Assembly (NCBI GenBank): GCA_964575225.1
Contig: CAZNQW010000092.1
Coordinates: 1 to 14,108, forward strand
Direction: 5' to 3'
Length of the DNA: 14,108 nt
Source of the DNA: CAZNQW01 sp964575225
GTDB lineage: Bacteria; Chloroflexota; Anaerolineae; JAAYZQ01
Positions 1-10,306 of the stretch are shown here, in pieces (the first letter of the stretch is position 1; the number at the start of each line of letters is the position of its first letter). The notes below the pieces were generated by a model that had not been told where the DNA came from, searched no databases, and was given only the letters and a program-made list of their open reading frames with translations. A program made the translations under genes and the position numbers.

Positions 1-12
1 TATTGGGAGTGA
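1..12 (+). CDS. Possible last codons of an upstream gene
   Basis: The first twelve bases can be read as Tyr-Trp-Glu-stop, with TGA at 10-12 just before the start of the next gene. A gene ending here would be tightly coupled to the AtuA-like gene at 20. In many genomes small AtuA-like proteins follow a DUF1446 (AtuA main domain) gene, so such a partner is the natural guess. Only three codons are visible, so this is inference from spacing and context. Confidence 0.25.
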   Translation, partial: YWE

Positions 13-19
13 CGAAACA

Positions 20-367
20 ATGAAGACCAAACAGCTACGAGAATTGGCGTTTGCACGTTCCGGTGACAAGGGAGACGTCTGCAACGTGAACGTGCTCGCC
101 TTTGACGACCAAGCCTACGAGATCATCGCCCGCGAAGTCACAGTGGAGCGGGTCAAGTCCCACTTTGGTGACATGGTCAAGGGCGATGTCGAATTGTACC
201 CCATGCCCAACGTGAATTCGCTGCAGATCATCCTGCGCAACTCGCTGGGCGGCGGAGCCACTCGTACCCTTCTCTTTGACCAGACCGGCAAATCGATGTC
301 AACCGCCCTGTTGCGGATGCGCGTACCGGTGCCCAACGAGGACGAGAGCCCATCGGGGCAGGGATAG
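20..367 (+). CDS. AtuA-like ferredoxin-fold domain protein, 115 aa
   Basis: This small soluble protein resembles the C-terminal domain of AtuA, a protein of acyclic terpene utilisation clusters whose biochemical role is unproven. The visible hallmark is ARSGDKGD at residues 12-19 followed by CNVNV, then a mixed alpha/beta body ending near residue 105. In many bacteria this domain is a separate protein next to a DUF1446 protein; here it is free-standing and complete. The ATG at 20 is preceded by GGGAG at 5-9. The carboxylase gene starts only 8 bases after its stop, so the two are translated together. AtuA-family genes often sit beside acyl-CoA carboxylases (geranyl-CoA carboxylase in the Pseudomonas atu cluster), which fits this location. 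The family call is fairly sure; the function is unknown. Confidence 0.75.
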   Translation: MKTKQLRELAFARSGDKGDVCNVNVLAFDDQAYEIIAREVTVERVKSHFGDMVKGDVELYPMPNVNSLQIILRNSLGGGATRTLLFDQTGKSMSTALLRMRVPVPNEDESPSGQG

Positions 368-375
368 GACAGCCG

Positions 376-3390
<3,015 letters not shown>

Positions 3391-3428
3391 AGCCCGAGTG
3401 TCTCAATCCGAGTCGAAAGGACAGTAGC

Positions 3429-4007
3429 ATGAAGGCAGGTCAGATGAGAGGGAATTCCAGACCGGTGAACTATACTGCAGCGGTTGACGACGAGGTTTTC
3501 GCCATTCGCATTGCCGCCGATGGAGCTATCACACTGAACGACGAGCCTTGTCCGGCCAATCTACAGAGCGTGGAAGGCGGGAGCGTCTACTCGCTGCTGC
3601 TGGGCAGCCAGTCGTACGAGGTGCTGGTGGAGCAAGCCGAAGACGAATATACGATCACATTGGATGGAGATCGGTTCACGGTACGCGTGGCCGACGAGCG
3701 TCACGCACGCAGCAGCCAGGGCCAGACCTACGGCCAGCGAGGTACAGCGCCCGGCGGGGCCGCGGGTCGCCAGGCAGCCGAACAGGGGGCGGTGATCAGC
3801 CCCATGACCGGGGTATTGATCGAGGTGCTGGTCCAAGAGGGCCAGACTGTAGAAGCTGGCGACCGTGTAGCGATCTTGGAAGCGATGAAGACGGAAAACG
3901 TGATCCGCGCGTCTCAAAGTGGCACCGTTCGCGATATCCAGGTGACCGCGGGGCAGACGTTGCGGATGGATGCCATCATTTTGTATATCGACGAACCACA
4001 AAGCTGA
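3429..4007 (+). CDS. Biotin carboxyl carrier protein of acyl-CoA carboxylase, 192 aa
   Basis: This subunit carries the biotin that shuttles carboxyl groups between the two halves of the preceding fusion protein. The C-terminal biotinyl domain (about residues 119-188) has the EAMKTE motif at 151-156, with Lys154 as the biotinylated residue, and the upstream VISPMTG turn. Residues about 14-92 are beta-rich and resemble the BT-like domain that in propionyl-CoA carboxylase alpha precedes the biotinyl domain. A flexible Gly/Ala/Gln-rich linker (about 95-118) joins the two. The pair therefore looks like the part missing from the BC-CT fusion. The start is supported by AAAGGA at 3416-3421. The gene begins 38 bases after the carboxylase stop. 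A biotin ligase is needed but is not in the window. Confidence 0.9.
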   Translation: MKAGQMRGNSRPVNYTAAVDDEVFAIRIAADGAITLNDEPCPANLQSVEGGSVYSLLLGSQSYEVLVEQAEDEYTITLDGDRFTVRVADERHARSSQGQTYGQRGTAPGGAAGRQAAEQGAVISPMTGVLIEVLVQEGQTVEAGDRVAILEAMKTENVIRASQSGTVRDIQVTAGQTLRMDAIILYIDEPQS

Positions 4008-4052
4008 GCCGGTAACCAGAATTCGACGATAACCCGCCGAGGAGGAATTGCA

Positions 4053-4427
4053 ATGCACATTCGCTTGGAAGATCTGCCGGAAATTCGGGAAGAAGGCTAC
4101 CCGCTGGTCATGAAAAAAGCGATCACCCGCGATCAGCACAGTCCCGACATCAGCATCACCTGGGTCAAGATTTGGGGACACCACCAGCGTATGGTGTGCG
4201 ACATCAGCGACCGGCCTTATTATATCATTGAGGGAGAGGCTGTATTTCAACTGGGGGACGACGAACCGTTTCAGGTCCGCGCGGGCGATTTCGTCTTTAT
4301 CCCTCGTGGCGTGCCTTACGAGTTCAGTGGCCATATGACCTATCTGGTCATGAACGGCCCTGCGTTTCTGTCGGGTTCGGATCAGGTCATCGGCGAGCGA
4401 CGGCTGCCCGGTGATGCCAACTCCTGA
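4053..4427 (+). CDS. Small single-domain cupin protein, 124 aa
   Basis: A single cupin barrel is recognisable from YYIIEGEAVFQLGDDEP at residues 56-72 (end of cupin motif 1) and AGDFVFIPRGVPYEF at 77-91 (cupin motif 2). The usual metal ligands are mostly absent: the HxH pair that should precede YYIIEG is replaced by DISDR, and the motif 2 histidine after GVP is Tyr. His43-His44 lie further upstream and could only substitute in a rearranged site. It may therefore be a ligand-binding or sensor cupin, or an isomerase-like enzyme with an altered site, rather than a classic dioxygenase. A strong GAGGAGGAA ribosome binding site (about 4040-4048) precedes the ATG. It lies inside the carboxylase-to-reductase operon, so a role in the same pathway is inferred. 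No specific reaction can be assigned. Confidence 0.8.
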   Translation: MHIRLEDLPEIREEGYPLVMKKAITRDQHSPDISITWVKIWGHHQRMVCDISDRPYYIIEGEAVFQLGDDEPFQVRAGDFVFIPRGVPYEFSGHMTYLVMNGPAFLSGSDQVIGERRLPGDANS

Positions 4428-4562
4428 TCGATCGGTGCGGCCCACCGGTCCAGGAATTCTACACCGTGACCGCGCTCATCTATGTGGTGCTTGTGCGGCT
4501 GTCGTCCAAGGGGGTCGCCCAACTTGAGCGGCGGCTTCAATTTGCGTGATAGGAGAATTGAC
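4428..4562 (+). other. 135-base intergenic gap, no gene seen
   Basis: This is the longest gap inside the operon. I see no plausible small gene, no T-tailed hairpin and no convincing promoter. The frame of the following SDR is open back to an ATG at 4482, but the intervening residues do not resemble an SDR N-terminus. The only clear signal is the SDR ribosome binding site AGGAGA just before 4563. Confidence 0.6.
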
Positions 4563-5315
4563 ATGAAACTCGGAAATCGTGTGGCCATCGTTACGGGGGG
4601 AGCGCAGGGCATCGGCCGCGCCATCGCCCTGGGTCTGGCCCGCGAGGGGGCCGATGTGGTCGTTGCCGATATCCAGCCCGACCGCGCTGCCGAAGCCGCT
4701 GCAGAAGTGGCCGCTCTGGGCCGCCGGTCGCTGGCCCAAGCGGTCGACGTTTCCACGGTGGCCGACCTGGAGGCCTTGATCCAGGCCACACAAACCGAAT
4801 TCGGCACCATCGACATCCTGGTCAACAACGCCGGCATCGCCTTGCCCACTCCCTTTCTGGAGACCACCGAGGCCGACTGGGATCGCATCATCGACGTCAA
4901 CCTCAAGTCGGCCTTCTTTTGCACCCAGTTGGTCGCCCGGGTGATGGCGGCCAAAAGGAAGGGCGCCATCGTCAATCTGGCTTCCACCTCCTCCTTCGTC
5001 GCCGGACGCCAGGAGGTGCCCTATGCCATCTCCAAGGCCGGTGTGCGGATGCTGACCGCGGCTGCTGCCGCCGAGCTGGCGCCTTACAACGTCCGGGTCA
5101 ATGCAATTGCGCCCGGCTTGATCAAAACGCCGTTGACCGCCAAGCATTTTCCCAGCCCGGAGGCCTTGGAAGCGCGGGTCAAAGCCAAGGCGCCCATGGG
5201 CCGCGCTGGAACGCCCGAGGACCTGGTGGAGGCGGTCATCTTTTTGTGCAGTGACGGGGCCGATTACGTCACCGGTCACACCCTAGTCGTCGATGGAGGG
5301 TGGCTGACCCAGTGA
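4563..5315 (+). CDS. Short-chain dehydrogenase/reductase (SDR), 250 aa
   Basis: This is a classical SDR of the FabG/3-hydroxyacyl-CoA dehydrogenase type, an NAD(P)-dependent alcohol/ketone oxidoreductase in the cytoplasm. The cofactor motif TGGAQGIG is at residues 11-18, NNAG at 88-91, and the catalytic set Ser141, Tyr154 and Lys158 (YAISK) is intact. Asp36 at the end of the second strand (VVVADI) favours NAD(H) over NADP(H). The C-terminal VVDGGW is typical. The ATG at 4563 gives the normal 250-residue length and has AGGAGA a few bases upstream; an in-frame ATG at 4482 would add 27 residues unlike any SDR. In context it most likely oxidises a hydroxyacyl-CoA or a cyclic alcohol before the thiolase step. 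Substrate is inferred, not seen. Confidence 0.92.
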   Translation: MKLGNRVAIVTGGAQGIGRAIALGLAREGADVVVADIQPDRAAEAAAEVAALGRRSLAQAVDVSTVADLEALIQATQTEFGTIDILVNNAGIALPTPFLETTEADWDRIIDVNLKSAFFCTQLVARVMAAKRKGAIVNLASTSSFVAGRQEVPYAISKAGVRMLTAAAAAELAPYNVRVNAIAPGLIKTPLTAKHFPSPEALEARVKAKAPMGRAGTPEDLVEAVIFLCSDGADYVTGHTLVVDGGWLTQ

Positions 5316-5362
5316 CCACCGACCAGCCGATTTCAAACCATTCTCGCAGCTAGGAGGCTCTC

Positions 5363-7318
5363 GTGAATTCGCAATTTGAAACCCTGTTCAGTCCGATCCA
5401 GATCGGCACCATGACGCTCAAAAACCGTATTGCCCTGGCCCCCATGGCCAACTATATGTCCGACGAAAAGGGCACCATGACCCAGCCCCAGATCGATTTC
5501 ATGGTTGAGCGAGCTCGGGGAGGTGCAGGCATGATCATCGTCGGCTCGATCTATGTCCAGCACCCCCATGCCCGCTTTGGCGTGGGCCAGTGCGGCCTGT
5601 ACGAAGACAGCCTGCTGCCCGACTACCGGCGTATGGTGGACGCCATCAAGGCCGAGGGCGCCAAGGTGGCCGCTCAAATTCAGCACTCGGGACGGCAGAC
5701 CACCCGGGCCGCCATCGAAGGCCAGCAGCCGGTGGCCCCTTCGCCCATCGCCCGCGGCGGCAAGTACAGCGACCAGCCCCGCGAGCTGTCGGTGGCCGAT
5801 ATCCAGGAGACCATCGAGGCTTTTGCCCAAACGGCGCGGCGCTGCGTCGAGGCCGGCTTTGACGCCATCGAGATCCACGGCGCCCATGGCTACCTGCCCT
5901 GCGAGTTTTTGTCGCCGTTTTCCAACAAACGCAGCGACGCCTATGGCGGCGACCTTGACGGGCGGCTCAAGTTCCCTCTGGAACTTTTGAGCCGGGTCAA
6001 AGAGGTCGTCGGTGATGGTGTGCCAGTCTGGTATCGCGTCATCGGCAGCGAGTTGGTGGAGGGCGGGCTGACCATCGACGACATGGTCGTCATTGCTCAA
6101 CGACTGGTCGCGGGTGGCGCGGCGGCCATCAGCGTTTCGCGTGGCATCGCCCCCTACTACTGGACCGTGTCCGATTATTACGCCGATCGGGGTCACAGCG
6201 TCCCCTACGCCCAGGCCATCAAGGCCGCCGTTGACGTACCCGTGATGGTCGCCGGACGGATCATCGATCCCGAGCAGGCCGAGACGATTCTGCGAAATGG
6301 TCAGGCCGACATGATCAATTTGGGTCGGGCCTTGATCGCCGATCCCCAGTGGCCAAACAAGGCAGCCGGCGGCCGGGTAGACGACATCATGCCGTGTATT
6401 AGTTGTAACAAAGGCTGCCACGACCCAGCCAAAAAGATCCGCCATACCCTTTGCCTGGTCAATGCCCAGGCAGGCCGCGAACAAGGCTTTGATATCACGC
6501 CGGCCGACCCACCCAAAAAGGTGATGATCGTAGGCGGCGGACCGGCAGGTCTCGAGGCTGCCCGTATTGCTGCTTTGCGGGGACACGACGTAACCCTTTA
6601 TGAAGCCCAACAACACCTGGGCGGGCGTTGGTATCTGGCTTCGAAGGTGCCCTGCAAGGAACATTTCTACAGCGTCATCGAGCACTTTCGTGACCAGGCT
6701 CTCAAGCATGGGGCCAAAATCGAACTGGGGCGGACCATCACCGTCGACGATGTGCAGGCGTTGCAGCCCGATGTGGTCATTCTCGCCACCGGCGCCCTGC
6801 CTCTCGTCCCCCCCATTCCCGGCGCCGACCAGCCGTTCGTTGTGACCTCCGACGACGTATTAAGCGGCCAAGCCCAGGTAGGTCAGAACGTGGTCGTTGT
6901 GGGTGGAGGCTCCTGCGGTGCTGAAACAGCCGATTACTTGACCGAACGCGGCAAAAAGGTGACCATCATCGAAATGCTCGATGCCCTTTGCCCCGACATG
7001 CTTCCCGATGCCAAGCACTTTTTGCTGGAGCGACTGGCAGAAAAGCAGGTCGCCCAAATGGTATCCACCAAGGTCGAATCCATTGGCAACCGCCGCGTCC
7101 TGGTCAGTCGCCTCGAACCCGGCCTGAATCTCCAGTGGACGGCTTCGCTGGAGGAAGTCGATACGGTCGTTCTGGCCGTCGGCGCGCGGCCCAACCAGGC
7201 ACTGGCTGCCGAGCTAGATCGTCTGGGCATTCCGGTGCAAGCCATCGGCGATTGTATCCAACCCGGCTTTGCCATCGATGCCATCTATCAAGGCGCCAAG
7301 ATCGGCCGCGAGATCTAG
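5363..7318 (+). CDS. FadH/Old Yellow Enzyme-type FMN/FAD/4Fe-4S oxidoreductase, 651 aa (first copy)
   Basis: The protein has the full architecture of 2,4-dienoyl-CoA reductase and related enoate reductases. Residues 1-335 form an FMN-binding TIM barrel with catalytic-type HGAHGYL at 172-178 (Tyr177). Four cysteines at 345, 348, 352 and 364 (C-x2-C-x3-C-x11-C) match the 4Fe-4S spacing of E. coli FadH. The C-terminal half binds FAD and NAD(P)H: IVGGGPAG at 389-396, ATGA at 475-478, VVGGGSCGAE at 512-521 and IGD at 628-630. It probably reduces a conjugated C=C bond in an enoyl- or dienoyl-CoA, or in a cyclic enone. The start is GTG at 5363 with TAGGAGG at 5351-5357. A paralog lies at 10307. Relatives act on bile acids, trimethylamine and cinnamates, so the substrate is open. 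Confidence 0.92.
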   Translation: MNSQFETLFSPIQIGTMTLKNRIALAPMANYMSDEKGTMTQPQIDFMVERARGGAGMIIVGSIYVQHPHARFGVGQCGLYEDSLLPDYRRMVDAIKAEGAKVAAQIQHSGRQTTRAAIEGQQPVAPSPIARGGKYSDQPRELSVADIQETIEAFAQTARRCVEAGFDAIEIHGAHGYLPCEFLSPFSNKRSDAYGGDLDGRLKFPLELLSRVKEVVGDGVPVWYRVIGSELVEGGLTIDDMVVIAQRLVAGGAAAISVSRGIAPYYWTVSDYYADRGHSVPYAQAIKAAVDVPVMVAGRIIDPEQAETILRNGQADMINLGRALIADPQWPNKAAGGRVDDIMPCISCNKGCHDPAKKIRHTLCLVNAQAGREQGFDITPADPPKKVMIVGGGPAGLEAARIAALRGHDVTLYEAQQHLGGRWYLASKVPCKEHFYSVIEHFRDQALKHGAKIELGRTITVDDVQALQPDVVILATGALPLVPPIPGADQPFVVTSDDVLSGQAQVGQNVVVVGGGSCGAETADYLTERGKKVTIIEMLDALCPDMLPDAKHFLLERLAEKQVAQMVSTKVESIGNRRVLVSRLEPGLNLQWTASLEEVDTVVLAVGARPNQALAAELDRLGIPVQAIGDCIQPGFAIDAIYQGAKIGREI

Positions 7319-7356
7319 CCATCCGGGAAGATGATTGGCGGTCGCACCCGTGTGCT

Positions 7357-7384
7357 GCAGGTGGCCCGACCCAGGGCCACCTGC
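7357..7384 (+). repeat. Perfect 11-bp inverted repeat (hairpin) before the mutase gene
   Basis: GCAGGTGGCCC at 7357-7367 pairs perfectly with GGGCCACCTGC at 7374-7384 around a 6-base loop. It lies in the 102-base gap before the mutase. No T-run follows, so it is not a standard intrinsic terminator. It could stabilise or process the mRNA between cistrons, attenuate transcription, or be a protein-binding palindrome. Confidence 0.75.
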
Positions 7385-7420
7385 CTGGAAAACCTATATC
7401 CATGAGTGTGGAGTAAAAAC

Positions 7421-9058
7421 ATGCGTCAGGAGTATGAAGAGGCACTGAGCCGAGCTCGTCAAAGGCGCGAATCCTTTGCCACCGATTCGGGGGTGCCTTG
7501 GGAAGCGGTCTATACGCCCGAGGATCTGGGGGACCAAGGCTTCTCATTCGAGAGAGATCTGGGCTACCCCGGATTCTATCCCTTTACCCGGGGCATCAGC
7601 CCGGCCATGTATCGCGAAGATTTCTGGATCATGGGCCAGTATTCCGGCTTTGGCTCGGCCGACGAGGCCAACGAGCGCTACAAGATGCTGTTGGCCCAAG
7701 GACAAACGGGCTTTTCAGTAGCGTTGGATCTTCCTACGCAGACAGGCCTTGATGCCGATCACCCACTCGTATTGGGTGAGGTTGGCAAGGTCGGCGTCCA
7801 TCTGGGTTCGCTGGCCGACGTTGAGCGGTTGTTCGACGGCATCGATCTGGAAAAGGTGCGCCAGATCCGGACCACGGCCAATTCTATCGGTCCGATTTTT
7901 CTCGCGTTTTGCGTGGCTGCCTTTGAAAAGCGAGGCATTCCGCCGGCCAACGTCCGCATCTTTATCCAGAACGACGTGCTCAAAGAATACATCGGCCGGG
8001 GTACCTACATCTTTCCGCCCGGTCCTTCAGTCAAGCTCTGCACCGACGTAATCGAGTACTGCGCCAAGCACTTGCCCGCCTGGGTACCGCTGGCCATGAG
8101 CGGCTATCACATCCGCGACAGCGGCAGCACCGCGGCTCAGGAACTGGCCTTTACCTTTGCCAATGCCCTGGCCTACCTCGAAAGCGCCCTGGCGCGAGGC
8201 CTGGCGGTCGACGATTTCGCGCCGCAATTGTTCACCTTCCTGGCGGCCAGCATCGACTTTTTGGAGGAGGCCGCCAAGTTCCGCGCCGCCCGCCGCATCT
8301 GGGCTCGGTTGATGCAGGACCGCTTTGGGGCGCAAAACCCCGAATCCAAGAAGCTGCGCATCTTTGCCTACACCCTGGGCGGTAACCTGATCGCCCCCCA
8401 GCCGCTGAACAACATCGTGCGGGTGACCATCGAGACGCTGGCCGCCGTGTTGGGTGGGGTGCAGACCATCGCCACCTCATCCTTTGACGAGGCCTATGCC
8501 CTTCCCTCGCGCGAGGCGGTCACCGTGGCACTGCGCACCCAGCAGATCATCGCCCACGAGAGCGGGGTTACCAACCTGGTCGACGCCCTGGGCGGCTCCT
8601 ACGCCCTGGAACACTTGACCAACTATATCGAGTCCGAGGTCCATCGCATCATCGAGCAGGTCGAGGCACTGGGCGGCGCCGTCGCCTGCATCGAGCGGGG
8701 CTACTTTCAGAGAGAACTGGCCAACGCCGCCTATCAGCGCCAGCGAGCCATCGAAAGCGGCGACAAGGTACTGGTCGGCCTGAACCGCTTCCGAGACGAC
8801 GAGGAGACGAAAATCCCGCTGTTCAAGGCAGACGCCGAGATGGAACGCAAACAGGTGCAGCGCTTGCACGATCTGCGCGAGTCTCGCGACTCGGACGAGG
8901 TAGCCCGCACCCTGGCAGCACTGGAGAACGCGGCTCGTCGCGACCTGAACATCATCCCGGCGACCATTGAGGCCGTCAAGGCCTACGCCACGCTGGGCGA
9001 GATCTGCGACGTGTTGCGCGCGGTGTACGGCAGCTATCAATCCAACACCGCCATCTAG
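7421..9058 (+). CDS. B12-dependent acyl-CoA mutase large (catalytic) subunit, divergent methylmalonyl-CoA mutase family, 545 aa
   Basis: This is the TIM-barrel catalytic subunit of an adenosylcobalamin-dependent mutase, which exchanges a CoA-thioester group with a hydrogen on the next carbon. YPFTRG at 53-58, QYSGFG at 73-78, the IQND box at 182-185 and SGYH at 227-230 place it in the methylmalonyl-CoA mutase family. Tyr74, Gln183, Arg193 and His230 align with Tyr89, Gln197, Arg207 and His244 of the Propionibacterium enzyme, so a carboxylated (malonyl/succinyl-type) substrate is likely. Other sites differ: Arg82, Arg87, Arg283, Gln330 and Asn366 become Asp67, Gly72, Gln269, Tyr317 and Ser353. 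There is no C-terminal B12-binding domain (DxHxxG); the small subunit must be encoded elsewhere. The ATG at 7421 follows GGAG at 7410-7413; an in-frame GTG at 7406 is less likely. Confidence 0.9.
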   Translation: MRQEYEEALSRARQRRESFATDSGVPWEAVYTPEDLGDQGFSFERDLGYPGFYPFTRGISPAMYREDFWIMGQYSGFGSADEANERYKMLLAQGQTGFSVALDLPTQTGLDADHPLVLGEVGKVGVHLGSLADVERLFDGIDLEKVRQIRTTANSIGPIFLAFCVAAFEKRGIPPANVRIFIQNDVLKEYIGRGTYIFPPGPSVKLCTDVIEYCAKHLPAWVPLAMSGYHIRDSGSTAAQELAFTFANALAYLESALARGLAVDDFAPQLFTFLAASIDFLEEAAKFRAARRIWARLMQDRFGAQNPESKKLRIFAYTLGGNLIAPQPLNNIVRVTIETLAAVLGGVQTIATSSFDEAYALPSREAVTVALRTQQIIAHESGVTNLVDALGGSYALEHLTNYIESEVHRIIEQVEALGGAVACIERGYFQRELANAAYQRQRAIESGDKVLVGLNRFRDDEETKIPLFKADAEMERKQVQRLHDLRESRDSDEVARTLAALENAARRDLNIIPATIEAVKAYATLGEICDVLRAVYGSYQSNTAI

Positions 9059-9061
9059 ACA

Positions 9062-9082
9062 GGGCGGGTCTCAGCCCCGCCC
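9062..9082 (+). repeat. 7-bp GC-only hairpin after the mutase gene
   Basis: GGGCGGG at 9062-9068 pairs with CCCGCCC at 9076-9082 around a 7-base loop, directly after the mutase stop codon. No T-run follows. It may mark mRNA processing or partial termination between the mutase and the thiolase, or may be chance in GC-rich DNA. Confidence 0.5.
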
Positions 9083-9124
9083 CTCCCAAGACGCGTCGTA
9101 TTCGAGGAAGGAAAGGAACCGGAT

Positions 9125-10282
9125 ATGCCCGAAGCAGTGATCATCGAAGCGGTGCGCACCCCGTCGGGCAAGCGCAACGGCTTGTTGGCAGGCCTTCATC
9201 CCACCGAACTGGGCGCCGCCGTACTGAAGAAAGTACTGCACCGCGCCGGCATCGAACCGTCCCTGGTGGACGATGTCATCATGGGTTGTGTCCTGCCAGC
9301 CGGCGACCAAGGCCTCAACATTGCCCGCAATTCGGCCCTCCTGGCCGGCTTTCCGGTGGAGGTGCCCGGCGTGACCGTCGACCGCCAGTGCGGCTCGGGT
9401 CAACAGGCCATCCACTTTGCAGCCAACCTGATCGAGACCGGCGTGTGCGACATTGTCATCGCCGGCGGCGTGGAAAGTATGAACCGCGTGCCCATGGGCA
9501 GCACCCGCCACATCGACGGCAAGGGATATCCCTTTACCGACAAATTGCTGGCCCGTTATCCCATCACCAACATGGGACGCTCGGCCGAGATGATCGCGGA
9601 ACAATGGGGCATGAAACGCGAGGAGTTGGATGCCTTTAGCCTGCGCAGCCACCAACTGGCCGGGCAAGCTGCTGAGGAGGGACGCTTTCAGCGCGAGATC
9701 CTGCCTTTGGAGGTCATAGTCGACGGCGAGACTCAGACGTTGGCGACCGACGAGACGATCCGCCCCGGCACGACGCTGGAAAAGCTGGCGACCCTCAAGC
9801 CGGCCTTTCGAGAGGGGGGTATGGTGACGGCCGGCAGCTCCAGCCCCATCACCGACGGCGCGGCAGCGCTGTTGCTGATGTCGCGGGAAAAGGCCGCGGC
9901 CCTGGGGCTCAAGCCCCGAGCACGCTTGAGGGCGCAGTTGGTGGTCGGTTCCGACCCGGTGCTGGCCTTGACCGGCCCCATACCGGCCACTTTTGGCATC
10001 CTGAAAAGAGCGGGCCTGAGCCTGAGTGACATCGACCTTTTTGAAATCAATGAAGCCTTTGCGCCGGTGGTCCTGGCCTGGCAGCAAGAAACCAATGCCG
10101 ACATGGACAAGGTCAATGTCAACGGTGGCGCCATCGCCTTGGGACACCCGCTGGGGGCCAGCGGCGCGCGCATCATGACCACGCTCCTGCACGAGATGGA
10201 GCGCCGGGACGCCAACGTCGCCTTGCAGAGCATGTGCTGCTTTGGTGGATTGGGTATTGCCACCATCGTCGAGCGGGTGTAG
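9125..10282 (+). CDS. Thiolase (acetyl-CoA acyltransferase family), 385 aa
   Basis: The enzyme cleaves a 3-oxoacyl-CoA with CoA to give acetyl-CoA (or propionyl-CoA) and a shortened acyl-CoA, or runs the reverse condensation. The nucleophile Cys89 lies in VDRQCGSG at 85-92, NEAFA is at 309-313, and catalytic His341 lies in GHPLGASG at 340-347. The C-terminal catalytic Cys371 is in an unusual MCCFGGLG (370-377), where most thiolases have CxGGGxG. Length is normal for the family. AAAGGA at 9112-9117 supports the ATG at 9125. Its place between the mutase and the second reductase suggests it ends a beta-oxidation-like series. Whether it degrades or synthesises, and its chain-length preference, cannot be read from sequence. 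Confidence 0.93.
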   Translation: MPEAVIIEAVRTPSGKRNGLLAGLHPTELGAAVLKKVLHRAGIEPSLVDDVIMGCVLPAGDQGLNIARNSALLAGFPVEVPGVTVDRQCGSGQQAIHFAANLIETGVCDIVIAGGVESMNRVPMGSTRHIDGKGYPFTDKLLARYPITNMGRSAEMIAEQWGMKREELDAFSLRSHQLAGQAAEEGRFQREILPLEVIVDGETQTLATDETIRPGTTLEKLATLKPAFREGGMVTAGSSSPITDGAAALLLMSREKAAALGLKPRARLRAQLVVGSDPVLALTGPIPATFGILKRAGLSLSDIDLFEINEAFAPVVLAWQQETNADMDKVNVNGGAIALGHPLGASGARIMTTLLHEMERRDANVALQSMCCFGGLGIATIVERV

Positions 10283-10306
10283 GCCCTAAACGAAAAGAGG
10301 AGATTC

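Noticed and set aside
5333..6709. 458-codon minus-strand open frame opposite the first FadH-like gene
   Set aside because: Shadow of a well-supported flavoprotein gene; no domain motifs and no independent gene context.
7319..7420. Possible cobalamin riboswitch before the B12-dependent mutase
   Set aside because: The gap is only 102 bases, too short for the full aptamer, and I see no B12-box-like sequence, only one simple hairpin.
9071..10192. 373-codon minus-strand open frame opposite the thiolase
   Set aside because: Shadow of the thiolase; composition is typical of the complement of GC-rich coding sequence.
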